Shown here piece by piece: positions 61,170 through 64,000 of a DNA stretch of 64,000 nucleotides (position 1 is the first letter of the stretch; each line of letters starts with the position of its first letter). Origin of the DNA: Jacaranda mimosifolia (taxonomy: Eukaryota > Streptophyta > Magnoliopsida > Lamiales > Bignoniaceae); the NCBI GenBank assembly GCA_018894105.1, contig CM032127.1:653001-717000 (forward strand), read 5' to 3'. A program made the position numbers and the translations under genes. Below the pieces are notes generated by a model. That model searched no databases and was not told the DNA's origin. It was given only the letters and a program-made list of their open reading frames with translations.

Positions 61170-62851
61170 ATTATTGTCACATAAATCAAAAAAAAAAAAA
61201 AATTATATATATATAGCTAATATTGTGAAAGTGAATTTGTCAAAAATAGAGCTATCAACAAGTCATATTCTTGTTGAATTTGTCAGCTCAACTAGAGCCC
61301 ACAGCAGAGTCCATAGAATCTAGATAAATAAAAGAGACCTATATAATGGTTGGCCCCTTTGGAGATAGGCCTCATTGGTCTGTCCACAAAGAGTGTAGTA
61401 AAAAGGAACAAATATTAATATTGGTTTGTGATAATGTGGGAATAATTGCCCTGAAAATTTAGTGGGGAGACTTGCAGCAGCAAAAGCAAGTCTTGTTTCT
61501 TTAATGAAATGACCTACTTATGTTTATAAATCATAAATGAAATGATTGCTGTGGTTGTTAATAATCAACCAATGAAAGATCATCCATTAAAAGTTCCATA
61601 TGATGCTGATAAATCATAAATGCAATGATATTGGTAGTTAGTCAACAATCAATGAATGGAAGATCACATCAATTGTGGAAATCAATATGTAGTAGATTTG
61701 TGATTTGTCTCATCAGTACTTTGGGGTTTTGTCTTTATATGAGAAAATATTTGGACGATGAAAGGAAGAAAAGTAACTTATAGACTATTCTAATATGATC
61801 AATTCTTACAATGTGTTACAGAAATTTAAATACATGAACATTATTTTTACTATGATGCCGTTTGATGATACTCGAATTCGTCTCATGCCAACGATCGTAG
61901 GTGGGATTTTTGTTCATGTAGAAAAATGGGAACAACTTATATACTCTCTTACAACTATTACTCTTGTGAGGTAGGATAAAATTTGATATTAATAATATAA
62001 AATTAAATATGTTAACATATATGCATCACTCTAATTTTAGTCAAGGATACAAATTTGTCGGTATTTTTTATATAGTAACAAATTAAACAACGGCTTCAAA
62101 ATTCTAAATCTTGACATCTCAACTTCTTCTTCTTTGAGATTTAAATACTTTTTATTTTTCTAACTATGCTTACCAACTAGTCCAAGATTTCACACTAGAG
62201 CATTATTATATTTCAATTCCTTTCACACTAGGTTTTGTAGTTTCTGTTATAGTTACTGCTTGAAAAAGAAAGGGGCAATTGCATTGTATTAAGAATATGA
62301 TTTAGCCGGCAGCAATACGTTAATGAATACAAATTGGTCATATATAACTAATAAAATTACCTTTCACCAATGATCCTGTGGTGCTGAGCAGTCAAGAAGA
62401 TATTCTATTCAACATCATATCATCTCTTGACAATGATAAAGCATTACAATATTATTTTTCAATGCATACATTCCTTTGAACTTAAGAATTTCAAGTATTA
62501 CAGCCTCAAAATCAGACAAAATTTCAAGACTTGCATGAAAAAAAAAACTGTAAATTGACATATTTTGGTGGGAAAGATTGTACAGTCAAAGGAAGCAAAA
62601 AGTCTATTTTGGCAGTTTATGTGGCCTTAACATCTCACATCCTATTTGTTCAATATATTATGAGGCTCATGTAGACTTTTCAGGAGCAAGAAAAATCAAG
62701 AAATTCAATTGCCATGGCCTTATGCGTTTGTTATCTTCCTAAATATCCAAATATCCCCCAGTTTTTATCAGCCCAAGAACTTCACCACTTTCAGTTTGAA
62801 AGAGTGAGTGTGTGTGTGTGTGTGTGTCACTGTGTGTTTCTTTATCAGCAA
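61170..62851. other. Intergenic, then promoter of the LRR receptor gene
   Basis: No gene seen. Two related stretches near 61497-61560 and 61600-61670 share ATAAATCATAAATG(A/C)AATGAT and AATCAA(C)CAATGAA phrases, a small local duplication. A (GT)n microsatellite lies at 62804-62827 in the presumed leader of the receptor gene. Confidence 0.4.
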
Positions 62852-64000
62852 ATGGGGCTTTTTAGTTTCTCCTTCTTTGCACTTTGGGTGCTTGAGATTG
62901 TTGCTGCACAACCAAAAACTGAACCCCTTGAAGGTGTTTGTCTATAAGTCTCTTTGCTTCAGTATATGCATATCTTTTGACATATTTTTGTTGCCAATTT
63001 TAATTCTCTACTTGAATGATTCATTTAGTCTTTATTTTCTATTTTTGCCTTATATGATAATCAGTTGATGCTATCAACAAGATTATTGATCACTGGAATC
63101 TAAGAAGTAAACTGAATTTAAGTGTTGATCCCTGCATCCAAGATGCTTCCTGGGCTGCTGAAACTGCTAATCCAAGAATTGCCTGCGACTGTTCTGAAAC
63201 TGTGTGCCACATAACCCATTTGTTAGTCAATTTTTACCTTCATTTCACACGTTTTCCTTTTTTCTTTTTTTTTTCTGGAAAAAAAAAGAGTGATGTTCAA
63301 TTATCACATGATTCAGGAAAATATATGCTTTAGATATCTCTGGTGAAATTCCTCCAGAACTGTTTTTGCTTACAGAATTGATGGACTTGTAAGTGATAGC
63401 AGTTGTTTTAAGCATTTTCTCATCATTCTTGGGTTAATTGGTTGATTTGATGGTCTAATTCTATGATTGAAGGAATTTGAACCAGAATGTGTTGAATGGA
63501 ACCATCCCACGGGCAATTGGGCAGTTTTCGAAAATGGAGTACTTGTTAGTATCATTCAAAGTCTCACAACTTCATACTATTAGCTCTTTGTATTTTCAAA
63601 TGAAGTGTCTTCACTTTGGTTTTTTGAAACCAGCGAATTTTATTCTTGATGAACTGAAAATACAGGGCCCTTGGCATTAACAATCTCACAGGTCAAGTGC
63701 CTGCAGAGCTTGGTAACTTAACAAAGTTGCACTCCTTGTAAGCAATTAGCTGTCGGCTTGCTGTGTTTTTACAGTTATCTATCCTTTGCTGCTGCTTCCC
63801 TCCTTAGTACTGCATAATTCATCTGTTTTCCCCCATAATACAGAAGTTTTAGCTCAAACAATTTGCAAGGAACTTTGCCTCCTGAGCTAGGAAACTTAGC
63901 ATCCTTACAGCAGCTGTAAGCACTTATCTGTCATTTTGTTACTCATCTTTGTGGTTTCCTTTCCATTCAACTCACAAAAACTAAGGGGAGTTGTATTATG
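62852..64000 (+). CDS. LRR receptor-like kinase, LRR-VIII / malectin type, 5' part only
   Basis: The N-terminal ectodomain of a receptor kinase like Arabidopsis At1g56130/At1g56140, running off the window. Exons seen: 62852-62933, 63065-63221, 63317-63388, 63473-63544, 63666-63737, 63844-63915. The first encodes a signal peptide (MGLFSFSFFALWVLEIVAAQ). The second is the LRR N-terminal cap with paired cysteines (DPC, ACDCSETVC). Each of the next four is exactly 72 bases and encodes one 24-residue LRR, with introns at the same phase, the usual layout of this family. Repeats read for example NLNQNVLNGTIPRAIGQFSKMEYL and SSNNLQGTLPPELGNLASLQQL. Malectin, membrane and kinase parts must lie beyond 64000. 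An in-frame ATG at 62714 with no stop between could extend the N-terminus, but the signal peptide favours 62852. Confidence 0.9.

Overview
The window is nuclear DNA from a eudicot plant. Genes are interrupted by GT-AG introns and separated by very AT-rich intergenic DNA, with long LTR sequences, hAT-like miniature elements, possible SINEs and homopolymer tracts. The products are plant-specific (an Aux/IAA repressor, a plastid starch-initiation coiled-coil protein, an outer-envelope kinase, an LRR-malectin-type receptor). I cannot name the species.

Layout. Positions 1-15,000 are gene-free and repeat-rich: three LTRs of one TGTAACRMCC family (two are solo LTRs with perfect 5-bp target duplications) and a roughly 2.4-kb tandem duplication whose second copy carries one of the solo LTRs. 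Then follow VAMP711 (15.7-17.9 kb, +), a small secreted eight-cysteine proline-rich protein (20.7-21.1 kb, +), EREX-type PX protein (23.1-28.6 kb, +), PII1/MRC (31.7-34.7 kb, +), KOC1 (36.2-39.6 kb, -), a broken ATP synthase b' gene (43.4-43.9 kb, -), a U11/U12-25K-like ubiquitin-fold protein (44.6-47.9 kb, -), UGNT1 nucleotide-sugar transporter (50.3-54.5 kb, -), IAA29-like Aux/IAA (60.2-61.2 kb, +) and the 5' part of an LRR-VIII receptor kinase (62.9 kb to the window edge, +).

The order VAMP711, PX protein, PII1, KOC1, ATPG, ubiquitin-fold protein, UGNT1, IAA29 is, as I recall the Arabidopsis map, the order of the At4g32150-At4g32280 interval. The block is therefore conserved microsynteny and not a functional operon. 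Within it the chloroplast ATP synthase b' (ATPG) gene survives only as a pseudogene at the expected place. Three of the ancestral neighbours act in or on plastids (PII1, KOC1, ATPG), VAMP711 and EREX both act in endosome/vacuole trafficking, and UGNT1 acts at the Golgi.

Exon coordinates were assembled by hand from reading frame, splice consensus and remembered family sequence, and every joined CDS keeps a single open frame. Transcript ends, transit peptides and repeat family names are inferred. I found no CRISPR, phage, bacterial or otherwise exotic system. The most unusual items are the ATPG relic, the solo LTR with its preserved empty site, and a 14T-26G homopolymer inside an EREX intron.
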